From NCBI GenBank assembly GCA_025774805.1, contig JALGZR010000008.1, positions 22,604 through 86,603 of the forward strand: a DNA stretch of 64,000 nucleotides, in the 5' to 3' direction. The notes under the pieces were generated by a model. The model was given only the letters and a program-made list of their open reading frames with translations, did no database searches and was not told where the DNA came from. A program made the position numbers and the translations under genes. Each line of letters opens with the position of its first letter. The first letter of the stretch is position 1. The DNA comes from a bacterium. Its GTDB lineage: Bacteria > ARS69. Below are positions 17,498 through 26,553 of the stretch, piece by piece.

Positions 17498-18307
17498 GTG
17501 GGGAACTCGCCGAAATCGTTCCGAATTCTCTTCATCGCCGATGTCGTCGGGCGTCCGGGCCGGCGCGCGCTGCGGGAGCTCGCGCCCGAAGTCCTCGAAG
17601 AGGAGCGCCCGGACTTCGTGATCATCAACGCGGAGAACTCGGCCGGCGGGTTCGGGCTGAACCGTCGGTCGGTCACCGCGCTGTTCGAGGCGGGGGCCGA
17701 CGTCCTGACGAACGGCAACCACACCTGGGACAAGGCCGAGGCCGTCGAGATCATCGACGAGGACGATCGGATCCTCCGGCCCGAGAACTACCCGCCGGGC
17801 ACGCCGGGTCACGGGGCCGGGATCTTCGTCTCTCGCGACGGTACGAAGATCGGGGTCGTGAACCTCATCGGGCGCGTCTTCCTCGGCTCGCACGACGATC
17901 CGTTTCGCGCCGGGCGGCTGGCGCTCGAGGAGCTGGGCCAGGAGACCCCGATTCTCGTGGTCGACTTCCACGCGGAGGCGACTTCGGAGAAGGGGGCGTT
18001 CGCCCACCACGTGGACGGGCTGGCCAGCGCGGTGATCGGCACGCACACGCACGTTCCCACCGACGATGCGCGCATACTCCGAAGGGGCACCGCCTTCCTG
18101 ACGGACGCGGGGATGACGGGCGGCTACGACGGCGTCATCGGCATGAAGAAGGACGGATCTCTCCGCCGCTTCCTCACCGGATTCCCCGCGCACCTCGAGC
18201 CCTCGACCGCGGATCTCCGGATGGACGGGGTGCTGATCGACGTGGACCGCGACACCGGCCGGTCACTCGGAATCCGCCGGTTCCAAAGGCAACTCAAAGG
18301 AGATTGA
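17498..18307 (+). CDS. ymdB: YmdB-type metallophosphoesterase (TIGR00282 family)
   Basis: The 269-residue protein has the family's di-metal phosphoesterase signature: 'ILFIADVVGRPGR' near the N-terminus, 'FVIINAENSAGGFG', 'DVLTNGNHTWD' (metal-binding Asn/His), 'ILVVDFHAEATSEK' and 'VIGTHTHVPT'. In Bacillus the homologue is a cyclic-nucleotide phosphodiesterase acting with RNase Y; the substrate here is unknown. It starts on GTG with a CGAGGG site upstream. It is followed closely by folD, with the AAGGAG ribosome site for folD inside its last codons. Confidence 0.92.
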   Translation: MGNSPKSFRILFIADVVGRPGRRALRELAPEVLEEERPDFVIINAENSAGGFGLNRRSVTALFEAGADVLTNGNHTWDKAEAVEIIDEDDRILRPENYPPGTPGHGAGIFVSRDGTKIGVVNLIGRVFLGSHDDPFRAGRLALEELGQETPILVVDFHAEATSEKGAFAHHVDGLASAVIGTHTHVPTDDARILRRGTAFLTDAGMTGGYDGVIGMKKDGSLRRFLTGFPAHLEPSTADLRMDGVLIDVDRDTGRSLGIRRFQRQLKGD

Positions 18308-18312
18308 CCTCG

Positions 18313-19218
18313 ATGGCCGCAAAGATCCTCGACGGCAAGCAGACCGCCCGCGAGGTGAGGCAGGAGCTCGGTGGGCGCGTGGAGCGGCTCGCGGAGTCCT
18401 TCCGCGCTCCCCGGTTGGCGGTGGTACTCGTGGGGGAGGATCCCGCCTCCCGCGTGTACGTCCGGAACAAGGGCCGGGCGGCGAAGCGTATCGGAATCGA
18501 CGCGGAGACGCACGAGCTGCCCGCCACCGTGAGCCAGGAGACGCTCGAGGCCCGGATCGGCGAGCTCGGAGCCGATCCCGGAGTCGACGGGATCCTGGTA
18601 CAGCTTCCGCTGCCCGGCGATCTCGACGCGGAGAGGGTCGTTCGCCGCATCCCCCCCGAAAAGGACGTCGACGGCCTGCACCCGGTCAACGTCGGCGACC
18701 TGGCGCGCGGGACTCCGCGGTTCGCCCCGTGCACCCCGGCGGGAGTGCTCGAGCTCTTGGACCGCCACGACATCCCGATCCGCGGCAGTCACGTCGTGAT
18801 CGTCGGCCGGTCGAACCTGGTGGGCCGACCGCTCGCCTCGCTGCTGCTCCTCAAGGGGGACCGGGGGGACGCCACGGTCACCGTGTGCCACTCCCGTTCC
18901 CGCGACCTGGCCGAGATCGTGCGAACGGGCGACGTGGTGGTGGCGGCCGTCGGACGACCGCACACCGTGACCGCCGACATGGTGAAGCCGGGCGCGGTCG
19001 TCGTCGACGTGGGCATCAATCGCATCGACGACCCGACGACCGAGAGCGGGTCGCGTCTCGTCGGAGATGTCGACTTCGAGGCCGTTCGAGAGGTCGCGTC
19101 CTGGATCAGCCCCGTGCCCGGAGGGGTCGGTCCGATGACCATCGCGATGCTGCTGGCGAACACCGTCCGGGCTGCGGAGGCCCACGAGGGCATCGGTGAC
19201 CTTGCCGGCTCCCGATGA
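18313..19218 (+). CDS. folD: Bifunctional methylenetetrahydrofolate dehydrogenase/cyclohydrolase FolD
   Basis: This 301-residue enzyme interconverts 5,10-methylene-, methenyl- and 10-formyl-tetrahydrofolate. Visible motifs are 'LAVVLVGEDPASRVYVRNKGRAA' (substrate site, Tyr and Lys), 'GILVQLPLPGDLD', 'KDVDGLHPVN', the NADP-binding 'VVIVGRSNLVGRPLA' and the C-terminal 'PVPGGVGPMTIAMLLANTV'. The ATG at 18313 lies 11 nt after AAGGAG; a TTG at 18304 is in frame but sits too close to that site. It overlaps xseA by 23 nt. Confidence 0.97.
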   Translation: MAAKILDGKQTAREVRQELGGRVERLAESFRAPRLAVVLVGEDPASRVYVRNKGRAAKRIGIDAETHELPATVSQETLEARIGELGADPGVDGILVQLPLPGDLDAERVVRRIPPEKDVDGLHPVNVGDLARGTPRFAPCTPAGVLELLDRHDIPIRGSHVVIVGRSNLVGRPLASLLLLKGDRGDATVTVCHSRSRDLAEIVRTGDVVVAAVGRPHTVTADMVKPGAVVVDVGINRIDDPTTESGSRLVGDVDFEAVREVASWISPVPGGVGPMTIAMLLANTVRAAEAHEGIGDLAGSR

Positions 19219-20440
19219 GCTGATCTACACGGTCTCGGAGCTGACCCGGCGCGTGAAGCGGCTGCTGGAGTCGCACTGGGCCGCGCTCTGGGTCGAGGGG
19301 GAGCTCTCGAACGTAAAGCTCCACACGTCCGGGCACCTCTACTTCACGCTCAAGGACGAACAGGCCGCCCTGCGCGGGGTGATGTTCCGCGCGAAGGCAT
19401 CCCGTCTGCGATTCGAGCCGGAGGACGGGCAGAAGGTCCGCGTGTTCGGAGGCCTCACCGTCTACGAGCGCCAGGGCTCCTACCAGATCCTCGCGACCAA
19501 GCTCGACCCTTTGGGCGTCGGGGAGCTGGAGATCGCGTTCCGGCAGACCTTCGCGCGCCTGGAAAAGGAGGGTCTCTTCGATCCCGCCGGGAAGCGATCG
19601 ATTCCCCGCTTCCCGCGGGTCGTCGCGATCGTCACCTCCGAGACCGGAGCCGCGATCCGGGATCTCATCAGCGTTCTCGGACGGAGGGCGCCCCACGTCG
19701 ACGTCGTCCTGCGGCCGGCGCGGGTTCAGGGAGAGGGGGCGGCGGAGGATATCGCCCGGGGCGTGGCCGAGGTCGACGCCTGGGGCGGGGCCGACGTCCT
19801 GATCGTCGGGCGAGGGGGAGGATCACTCGAGGACCTCTGGGCCTTCAACGAGGAGACGGTGGCGCGGGCCATCCACGCCAGTCGGACTCCGGTGATCTCG
19901 GCGGTCGGCCACGAGGTGGACAGGACGATCTCCGACTTCGCCGCGGATCTGCGGGCGCCGACGCCGAGCGCCGCCGCGGAGCTGGCCGCGCCCGACCGGA
20001 CGGCTCTGCTCGAGGATCAGGCCGGCACCGCGCGTCGCCTCGCCGCGGCCGTGACGCGCCTCTTGCGCGACCGACGGGATCGGGCCATGCTTCTCTCGTC
20101 TTCAGCCGCGTTTCGAGAGCCCCTGGAGCTCTACCGTCGCCGTTCACAGGACGTCGACGGCCTGGCGGACAGAACGACCGCCGCGATCGACCGCATGCTC
20201 GAGCGGCGCGGGCTCCGCCTCACCGCCGCGTCGGGCCGGCTCTCGGCACTCTCGCCGCTGGCCGTCCTCGAACGGGGATACGCGCTGGCCCGCCGGGCCG
20301 ACGGGAGAATCCTGCGACGCGAGGGGGAGGTCTCCCTCGGCGTGCGGGTAGACGTCCGGCGGGCGAAAGTGGAGATCTCGTGTACGGTGAAGAGCCTCCG
20401 GGAGGAGATCCCGGAGGAGGCGGGGGAGAATGAGCGCTAG
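19196..20440 (+). CDS. xseA: Exodeoxyribonuclease VII large subunit
   Basis: This 414-residue single-strand exonuclease subunit has an N-terminal OB-fold ('LWVEGELSNVKLHTSGHLYFTLKD'). The catalytic region follows: 'RVVAIVTSETGAAIRDLI', 'GADVLIVGRGGGSLEDLWAFNEE' and 'VISAVGHEVDRTISDFAADLRAPTPSAAAE'. A helical C-terminal part and 'PLAVLERGYAL' complete it. The start is GTG inside folD. It ends with TAG, overlapping xseB by 11 nt, so the two subunits are co-expressed. Confidence 0.96.
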   Translation: MTLPAPDELIYTVSELTRRVKRLLESHWAALWVEGELSNVKLHTSGHLYFTLKDEQAALRGVMFRAKASRLRFEPEDGQKVRVFGGLTVYERQGSYQILATKLDPLGVGELEIAFRQTFARLEKEGLFDPAGKRSIPRFPRVVAIVTSETGAAIRDLISVLGRRAPHVDVVLRPARVQGEGAAEDIARGVAEVDAWGGADVLIVGRGGGSLEDLWAFNEETVARAIHASRTPVISAVGHEVDRTISDFAADLRAPTPSAAAELAAPDRTALLEDQAGTARRLAAAVTRLLRDRRDRAMLLSSSAAFREPLELYRRRSQDVDGLADRTTAAIDRMLERRGLRLTAASGRLSALSPLAVLERGYALARRADGRILRREGEVSLGVRVDVRRAKVEISCTVKSLREEIPEEAGENER

Positions 20441-20699
20441 AGGGAAGAGGGGCGATGAGAAGGCGCCCGAACCCACGTTCGAGGAGGCCCTGAGCCGTCT
20501 GGAGGAGATCGTGGGGGATCTCGAGGGGGGGGAGGTCGAGCTCGATCGAGGACTCGAGCTCTTCGAAGAGGGGGTGAAGCTGAGCCGCCGGTGCCACGAG
20601 ATGCTATCGGCGGCGGAGCAGAGGATCCAGCGCCTCGTCCGCGAGGAGGAGGGGGGGCTCACGCTCGAGCTGTTTCCCCGGGAGAGCGATTCGGCGTGA
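20430..20699 (+). CDS. xseB: Exodeoxyribonuclease VII small subunit
   Basis: This 89-residue partner of XseA shows the standard core 'TFEEALSRLEEIVGDLEGGEV' followed by 'LDRGLELFEEGVKLSRRCHEML' and 'AAEQRIQRLV'. The length is typical. It lies between xseA (11-nt overlap) and the prenyl synthase (4-nt overlap). Confidence 0.95.
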   Translation: MSARGKRGDEKAPEPTFEEALSRLEEIVGDLEGGEVELDRGLELFEEGVKLSRRCHEMLSAAEQRIQRLVREEEGGLTLELFPRESDSA

Positions 20700-21592
20700 C
20701 GACACGATCGGATCCGGCAGCAGGCGTCCTGGAGCGATACGGAGACCTGATGGCTCCGGCGCTGGATCGCGCTCTGCGGGAGGGCACAGGAACGCCGCGA
20801 ACCCTGCACGAGGCGATGCGCTACAGTCTTACCGGGGAGGGGAAGCGAGTGCGCCCGGCGCTCTGCCTCGCGAGCTGCGAGGCGGTCGGGGGGCGGGTGG
20901 AGGACGCGCTGGCCCCCGCGGTCGGACTCGAGCTCGTACACACGTACTCGCTGATCCACGACGACCTCCCCTGCATGGACGACGACGACCTGAGGCGCGG
21001 CAAGCCGACGAATCACCGGGTCTACGGAGAGGCCATGGCGGTCCTCGCGGGGGACGCGCTGCTGACCCGGGCCTTCGAGGTGGTGGCGGAGGCGGACCTT
21101 CCCGTGGAGGCCCGTCTCGACTGCGTGCGGATCCTGGCGGAGGCGGCCGGCCCCGCCGGGATGGTCGGCGGCCAGGCCCTGGACCTGGAGACGGAGGGAT
21201 CGGAAGATGTCGATCTCCCGACTCTCCAGTACATTCACACGCACAAGACCGGGGCGCTCATCGGGGCGGCCTGCCGGCTGGGCGGTCGGGCCGGTGACGG
21301 GCGGGCCGAGGAGATCGCGGAGCTGGGCCGGTACGGGGAGAAGATCGGTTTGGCCTTCCAGATCGTGGACGACATCCTCGACGAGACGGCCGGCCCGGAC
21401 CAGCTCGGAAAGGAGTCCCACAAGGACCGGGCCCGGGGCAAGGCGACCTATCCCCGTCTGTTGGGGCTGCGCGAATCGCGGGCCCGCGTCGAAGAGCTCG
21501 GAAAGGCGGCCGTCGAGACGGCCGGGCGGTTCGGGGATCGGGGCATGAGCCTCGAGGTTCTCGCCCGGTTCATCATCCAAAGGTCGCGCTGA
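20696..21592 (+). CDS. ispA: Polyprenyl synthetase (farnesyl/geranylgeranyl diphosphate synthase type)
   Basis: This 298-residue trans-prenyltransferase has both Asp-rich metal-binding motifs: 'LIHDDLPCMDDDDLRRG' and 'FQIVDDILDET'. It also has 'GEGKRVRPALCLA' and 'YIHTHKTGALIGAA'. The spacing and the residues before the first motif fit short-chain synthases (IspA-like); exact product length cannot be fixed by eye. The start is GTG within the xseB stop. The xseA-xseB-ispA-(dxs) neighbourhood links it with the DXP route, and dxs follows about 650 nt downstream. Confidence 0.93.
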   Translation: MTTRSDPAAGVLERYGDLMAPALDRALREGTGTPRTLHEAMRYSLTGEGKRVRPALCLASCEAVGGRVEDALAPAVGLELVHTYSLIHDDLPCMDDDDLRRGKPTNHRVYGEAMAVLAGDALLTRAFEVVAEADLPVEARLDCVRILAEAAGPAGMVGGQALDLETEGSEDVDLPTLQYIHTHKTGALIGAACRLGGRAGDGRAEEIAELGRYGEKIGLAFQIVDDILDETAGPDQLGKESHKDRARGKATYPRLLGLRESRARVEELGKAAVETAGRFGDRGMSLEVLARFIIQRSR

Positions 21593-21599
21593 GGATCGC

Positions 21600-22049
21600 A
21601 TGCCTTCGTTTCCGCTGAGTCTCCCGTTGGCCCTCGCGCTGGGGAGCTCGATCGCCGCCCAGTTGACCAAGTTCCTGGTGACCCTCGGACGGGATGGAAC
21701 GGTCAACTTCAAGCGGTTGGTCGAACTCGGCGGAATGCCGAGCGCTCACTCGGCGTCGGTGGCGGCGCTCTCCACCGGCGTCGGGCTGGAACAGGGGTTC
21801 CAGTCGCCGCTCTTCGGCGTCACGGTGTTCTACAGCCTGATGACGATGTACGACGCCGCCGGAATCCGGCGTTCCGCCGGAAGGCAGGCCGAGGTGCTGA
21901 ACCGGATCGTGGATGATCTGCAGGTTTCGGGGAAGGTCCGGGAGGAACGCCTCCTCGAGCTCCTCGGTCACACTCCCTTCGAGGTGCTCGCGGGGGCGGC
22001 CCTGGGCATCGCGTTCGCTCTGGCGGGCACGCAACTTCTCGAACTCTAG
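21600..22049 (+). CDS. Divergent PAP2 family membrane protein (DUF212)
   Basis: This 149-residue protein has several hydrophobic helices and the DUF212 signature: 'AAQLTKFLV' near the start, 'ELGGMPSAHSASVAALSTGVG' (the histidine-containing PAP2-like motif), 'YDAAGIRRSAGRQA' and 'LLELLGHTPFEVLAGAALGI'. The biochemical role of the family is not established; acid-phosphatase-like chemistry is only inferred from the fold. It starts 7 nt after ispA. Its TAG stop is the first three bases of the large inverted repeat at 22047-22228. Confidence 0.88.
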   Translation: MPSFPLSLPLALALGSSIAAQLTKFLVTLGRDGTVNFKRLVELGGMPSAHSASVAALSTGVGLEQGFQSPLFGVTVFYSLMTMYDAAGIRRSAGRQAEVLNRIVDDLQVSGKVREERLLELLGHTPFEVLAGAALGIAFALAGTQLLEL

Positions 22050-22228
22050 CCCGGACTCGTCATGAAGGATCTACTACGATCGCAGAGACGCTCCACCGGA
22101 CGGGCGTCCTCGCAGTCCGTATTCTGCGACGTATCATCGAGATACGCCTCGGGTCCGGGCCCCTGCGGGCGCCCGACCGGTGGGCGTCTCCACGATCTCG
22201 CAACGATCTTCGTGACGGGTCCGGGCTA
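22047..22228. repeat. 182-nt imperfect palindrome upstream of dxs
   Basis: Two inverted arms of about 70 nt (22047-22117 and 22161-22228) align with only scattered mismatches and single-base gaps. They begin TAGCCCGGACTCGTCATGAAG and, on the opposite strand, TAGCCCGGACCCGTCACGAAG. The 43-nt centre holds its own hairpin CGTATC/GATACG. The element includes the TAG stop of the DUF212 gene and ends 17 nt before the dxs start. It shares the TAGCC end and a CGTCACGA block with the repeats near 36327 and 62438. Confidence 0.8.
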
Positions 22229-22245
22229 GCCGGACGGAGACCTCC

Positions 22246-24156
22246 ATGGAACGAGTGCTCGATCGCATCGAAAGCCCTGCCGACCTGAAGACGCTCGAAC
22301 CGTCCGAGCTGAACGCGCTCTGCGCCGAGATTCGCGAGCAGATCATCGAGACGGTCACCCAAACCGGAGGACACCTCGGCGCCAGCCTCGGCACGGTCGA
22401 GCTGACCGTGGCCGTTCACCGCGTCTTCGACAGTCCCCGCGATCGAATCGTCTGGGACGTCGGACACCAGGCCTACGGCCACAAGCTGTTGACCGGTCGC
22501 CGCGACCGGTTCTCCACGATTCGACAGTTCGGGGGACTGTGCGGTTTTCCGGTCCGGACCGAGAGCGAGCACGATGCCTTCGGAGCGGGACACGCGGGGA
22601 CGTCGATCTCCGCCGGGCTCGGGATGGCGACCGCCTTGGAGGCGCGCGGCGAGAAGGCACGGGTCGTCTGCATCATCGGAGACGGAGGGCTGACGTGCGG
22701 CATGGCCCTCGAGGCCCTGAATCAGGCTGGCCATCTCCGAAAGAACCTGGTGGTCATCCTCAACGACAACGAGTGGTCCATCTCGAAGAACGTCGGTGCG
22801 CTGTCCACCTACCTGACCCGTCTGACCTCCGCCCCGCTCTACCGCCGTCTCGAGCAGGACGTCTACGAGCTGCTCGGGAAGATCCCGAAGGCGGGAGGAA
22901 AGGCCCAGGAGATCGGTCACCGGATCAAGGAGAGCCTCAAGAACCTCGTCGTCCCCGGGGTGATGTTCGAGGAGCTCGGGTTCAAGTACTACGGACCGAT
23001 CGACGGGCACAACGTCGGCGAGGTCATCTCCACGCTCGAGCACCTCAAGGCCCTGCGCGGCCCCATTCTCCTGCACGCCGTCACGGAGAAGGGACGCGGC
23101 TATCCCTTCGCCCCGCAGTCGAAGACTCGATCGCACGCGTTGTCACCGCCGGTCCCCTCGGCGGATCGGTCGCGGAAGGACCCGCCTCCCGCCTATACCC
23201 GCGTGTTCGGAGAGGCGCTCGTCGAGCTCGCGGAGCGGGACCCGTCCATCGTGGCGATCACTGCGGCCATGCCCGACGGGACCGGAACCGTGCAGTTCGC
23301 CGAGCGGTTTCCCGAGCGGTTCTTCGACGTCGGCATCGCGGAGCAGCACGCGGTGACGTTCGCGGCCGGTCTCGCCTGCGAGGGGATCAAGCCGGTGTGC
23401 GCGATCTACTCGACGTTTCTCCAGCGCGCCTTCGATCAGGTGATCCACGACGTGGCGCTCCAGAAGCTGCCGGTGACGTTCGTGCTCGATCGGGGAGGGG
23501 TGGTCGGAGACGACGGTCCGACCCACCACGGCGTGTTCGACCTCGCCTATCTCCGGTTGATCCCCGGCCTCGTGGTGATGGCCCCGAAGGACGAAAACGA
23601 GCTCAGGAACATGCTCTTCACGCAGCTCCAGTATCGGGACGGGCCCACCGCGTTGCGGTATCCGCGGGGGTCGGGCCCCGGCGTCGAGCAGGAGAAGGAG
23701 TTCCGACTCCTTCCGATCGGAAAGGCGGAGTGCCTCCGGGACGGGAGCGACGTGGCCTTGGTCGCCCTCGGCTCCCTGGTCCACACGGCGGCGTCCGCCG
23801 CGAACCGCCTCGCGGAGGAGGGAATCTCCGCCGCGGTGATCAACGCGAGGTTCGTGAAGCCGCTGGACGAGGAGATGATTCTCGAGCTGGCGGCTCAGGT
23901 CGGTCGCATCGTGACCCTCGAGGAGGGAAATCGACCCGGAGGCTTCGGCAGCGCCGTCGCGGAGCTGCTCCAGGATCACGAAGCGGGGGAGACCCGGTTG
24001 GCGTCCCTCGCCCTTCCCGATGCGTTCATCGAGCACGGCCGACCGGAGGTTCTGAGACGGAACGCCGGTCTCGACGTCGAGTCCGTCGTCGCGCGCGTGC
24101 TCGAGCTTTTCCGGACGCCGAGCCGGGTGGAGGAGCCCGCGGGGCGCAGAGTCTGA
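22246..24156 (+). CDS. dxs: 1-deoxy-D-xylulose-5-phosphate synthase
   Basis: This 636-residue thiamine-diphosphate enzyme condenses pyruvate and glyceraldehyde-3-phosphate, the first step of the non-mevalonate isoprenoid route. The TPP-binding motif 'IGDGGLTCGMALEALNQAG', 'NDNEWSISKNVGALSTYL', 'FEELGFKYYGPIDGHN', the transketolase-like 'ITAAMPDGTG', 'DVGIAEQHAVTFAAGLA' and 'DRGGVVGDDGPTHHGVFD' are all present. The ATG at 22246 has a GGAG site 10 nt upstream and follows directly after the palindrome at 22047-22228. The length is normal. It supplies precursors to the prenyl synthase upstream. Confidence 0.97.
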   Translation: MERVLDRIESPADLKTLEPSELNALCAEIREQIIETVTQTGGHLGASLGTVELTVAVHRVFDSPRDRIVWDVGHQAYGHKLLTGRRDRFSTIRQFGGLCGFPVRTESEHDAFGAGHAGTSISAGLGMATALEARGEKARVVCIIGDGGLTCGMALEALNQAGHLRKNLVVILNDNEWSISKNVGALSTYLTRLTSAPLYRRLEQDVYELLGKIPKAGGKAQEIGHRIKESLKNLVVPGVMFEELGFKYYGPIDGHNVGEVISTLEHLKALRGPILLHAVTEKGRGYPFAPQSKTRSHALSPPVPSADRSRKDPPPAYTRVFGEALVELAERDPSIVAITAAMPDGTGTVQFAERFPERFFDVGIAEQHAVTFAAGLACEGIKPVCAIYSTFLQRAFDQVIHDVALQKLPVTFVLDRGGVVGDDGPTHHGVFDLAYLRLIPGLVVMAPKDENELRNMLFTQLQYRDGPTALRYPRGSGPGVEQEKEFRLLPIGKAECLRDGSDVALVALGSLVHTAASAANRLAEEGISAAVINARFVKPLDEEMILELAAQVGRIVTLEEGNRPGGFGSAVAELLQDHEAGETRLASLALPDAFIEHGRPEVLRRNAGLDVESVVARVLELFRTPSRVEEPAGRRV

Positions 24157-24200
24157 TCTCGAAGCCTGATTCCGTCGTCTCCCCGGGAAAGGAAGTCTGC

Positions 24201-25904
24201 GTGCTCACGGAGCTTTCCATCCGGGACATCGCGCTGATTCCCTCCGTCGTCATGCGGTTCGGTCCCGGTCTCAACGTTCTCTCGGGAGAGACGGGGGCGG
24301 GCAAGTCCCTCATCGTCGGCGGCCTCCGTCTCCTCTGCGGGGAGAGACCTCCCGAGGACTTCGTGCGCTCCGGCGCGGAGCGGGGCGTCGTCGAGGGTGT
24401 GTTCCGGCTCGATCCGGGAGGATGGATCGCCGGCGAGCTGGCGGAGATCGGCATCGAGATCCGAAAGGGTCGGCTCGTCCTCCGGAGGGAGATCCCCCTT
24501 CGGGGCAAGGGACGCGTCCGAGCCAACGGAGAGGCGATCACGCTCTCGACCCTGGCTCGGGCCTCGGAGATCCTCATCGACCTCCACGGGCAGCACGATC
24601 ACCAGGCTCTCCTGAGGCGCGAGCGCCAGCGGGAGGCGCTCGACGACTACGCGGGCGTGGCCGCGGCCCGGCTCGGGTTCGCCCAGCAGCTCGCCGAGTG
24701 GAAAGAAGCTGCCGCCCGCCTCCGGGAGGAGATCGCGGTGACCCGGGAGGAGAGCGGTCGCCAGGAGCTCCGCCGGTTCCAGCTCCGGGAGCTGGAGGCG
24801 GCGGCGGCGACGCCGGGCGAACTGGAGGCGCTGGAGATCGAGCGGGGCCGGCTGGAGCAGGCGGAGCTGCTGCGGACCACTGCGGCGCGCCTGGAGAACC
24901 GTCTCCTCGAGGGCGAGGGCTCGATTCACGACGAGCTGTCGGAGCTGGCCGCCGGAGTCGATCCGGCCCGCACCCACGATCCCGCCTGGGATGGGGTGGC
25001 GGAGTCGCTGAGATCCCTCGCCATCGGAGCGGCCGAGCTCGCGCGGGACGCGCGAGCCCTGGGAGAGCGGGCGATCGACGACCCCGCGCGCCTCGAAGTC
25101 GTTCGGGAGCGGCTGCGTCTTCTCCGGGATCTTCTGAAGAAGTACGGTCCCGAGGAGTCCGATCTCTTTCTGTTTCGGGAGCGGCTGCGGAGCGAAGAGG
25201 CCGATCCGGAGGCACGCGACCGGAGGGTCTCGGCTTTGCGAGAGCGGGTCGGAATGATCTCTGATAGACTCACGACGAGCGGAGCGAGGCTCACGCGAAA
25301 GCGCTCGGCATCCGCGCGCCGCCTCCGACGGGCGATCGAGTCGGCCCTCGCGGAGCTCGGTATGGAGGGAACTCGATTCGAGCCACGGGTCGATCCCCGC
25401 ACGACCGGAGTGGACGTCGGCGATGGAAGCGCGTCCCGTAAGGCCGGACCGTCGGGCTTCGATGCGGTCGAGTTCCTGCTCGCTCCGAACCGGGGCGAGG
25501 AAGCGAGGCCGCTTCGGCGGATCGCGTCGGGCGGAGAGATCTCCCGCATCATGCTCGCCCTCAAGTCGGTTTTGGGAGAGTCGCGCGGTACCGCCACGAT
25601 GGCCTTCGACGAGATCGATCTCGGCGTCGGCGGTCGCGTCGCCGGTCGGGTGGCCGAGACGCTCGCCTCGATCGCGGCGCGGCGACAGGTGCTCTGCGTC
25701 ACGCACCTGGCGGTCATCGCGTCCCGCGCGTCCGTGCACCTGAGGGTGAGCAAAGACGAGGTCGGAGGGAGGACGATCACCCGCGTCGAGCCGGTCGAGG
25801 GTGAAGAGCGGGTGCGGGAGATCGCGCGGATGCTGGGCGGGGAGGAGACGGGGGGCGTGGTCGTGGAACATGCGCGGGAACTGCTGGCGGGGGAGAAGCC
25901 GTGA
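24201..25904 (+). CDS. recN: DNA repair protein RecN
   Basis: This 567-residue SMC-like ATPase acts in double-strand break repair. The Walker A motif GETGAGKS is at residues 29-36, preceded by 'LTELSIRDIALI'. The 'LIDLHGQHDHQALL' Q-loop box follows, then a long coiled coil at about 160-370 rich in Glu/Arg/Leu, the ABC signature 'LRRIASGGEISRIMLALK' and Walker B 'TMAFDEIDLGVGG'. GTG 24201 is preceded by GGGAAAGGAAG and gives the expected N-terminus. The same frame is open far upstream inside dxs, but that part is shadow. The stop overlaps pgsA by 4 nt. Confidence 0.96.
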   Translation: MLTELSIRDIALIPSVVMRFGPGLNVLSGETGAGKSLIVGGLRLLCGERPPEDFVRSGAERGVVEGVFRLDPGGWIAGELAEIGIEIRKGRLVLRREIPLRGKGRVRANGEAITLSTLARASEILIDLHGQHDHQALLRRERQREALDDYAGVAAARLGFAQQLAEWKEAAARLREEIAVTREESGRQELRRFQLRELEAAAATPGELEALEIERGRLEQAELLRTTAARLENRLLEGEGSIHDELSELAAGVDPARTHDPAWDGVAESLRSLAIGAAELARDARALGERAIDDPARLEVVRERLRLLRDLLKKYGPEESDLFLFRERLRSEEADPEARDRRVSALRERVGMISDRLTTSGARLTRKRSASARRLRRAIESALAELGMEGTRFEPRVDPRTTGVDVGDGSASRKAGPSGFDAVEFLLAPNRGEEARPLRRIASGGEISRIMLALKSVLGESRGTATMAFDEIDLGVGGRVAGRVAETLASIAARRQVLCVTHLAVIASRASVHLRVSKDEVGGRTITRVEPVEGEERVREIARMLGGEETGGVVVEHARELLAGEKP

Positions 25905-26428
25905 ACGGGCCGAACCTCCTCTCCCTGATCCGGCTCCTGCTCGGGCCGGCCGTGGCCGCGGCAATCCTCGCCGGCTCCGACACGTATGCGATCGTCCTCT
26001 TGGGCGTGGCTCTCGCCACCGACTTCCTCGACGGGTGGTGGGCCCGTCACGCCGGCCTCTCCACGGAGCTGGGCCGGGTGCTCGATCCGCTCGCCGACAA
26101 GGTCCTCGTGGCTGCGACACTCGTGGCGCTCCTCCTGGAGTCCCGCGTACCGCGCGAGCTCGCGTTTCTCGTCCTGCTCCGGGACGCCACGCTCCTCACG
26201 TTGGCCTGGCTCCGGATCCGCGGCGGGGGCGCGGTGCCGGCGGCCGAGCTTCCGGGCAAGGTCGGGTTCAGCGTGCTCGGGGGCTACGTGTTCGGAATCG
26301 TGGTGGGGATTCCGTGGCCGTCCTGGGTGCCCGCCTTCGTCGGAGCGCTCTACCTGATTACCGGCGCGACGTACGCGAAGCGCGTTCCCGGACTCCAACC
26401 GACCCGGGTGCTCGAGGAAGAGCGGTGA
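25901..26428 (+). CDS. pgsA: CDP-alcohol phosphatidyltransferase, probable PGP synthase
   Basis: This 175-residue inner-membrane enzyme has the complete CDP-alcohol phosphotransferase motif D-x2-DG-x2-AR-x8-G-x3-D-x3-D within residues about 41-67 ('DFLDGWWARHAGLS...LDPLADK'). Flanking hydrophobic helices and the opening 'NGPNLLSLIRLLLGP' favour phosphatidylglycerophosphate synthase over phosphatidylserine or cardiolipin synthases. GTG starts inside the recN stop. Downstream, about 125 nt without a recognisable gene or promoter separates it from the sulfatase-fold gene. Confidence 0.88.
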   Translation: MNGPNLLSLIRLLLGPAVAAAILAGSDTYAIVLLGVALATDFLDGWWARHAGLSTELGRVLDPLADKVLVAATLVALLLESRVPRELAFLVLLRDATLLTLAWLRIRGGGAVPAAELPGKVGFSVLGGYVFGIVVGIPWPSWVPAFVGALYLITGATYAKRVPGLQPTRVLEEER

Positions 26429-26553
26429 TCCGATCCCTGCCGGAAAGTCCCCGGTGATCCTCGAAACCACCGAAGGGCGGAACATCCTCGAGAACTTCCT
26501 CGCCGTCTGAACCGGGCGTGCCGGGATTCCGACCGCACCTCCGGAGGGAGACA

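Noticed and set aside
22539-24200. A very long open frame running from inside dxs into recN, suggesting a fusion
   Set aside because: The part before 24201 is antiphase to dxs, Arg/Gly-rich and without family similarity; it is a GC-skew artefact.
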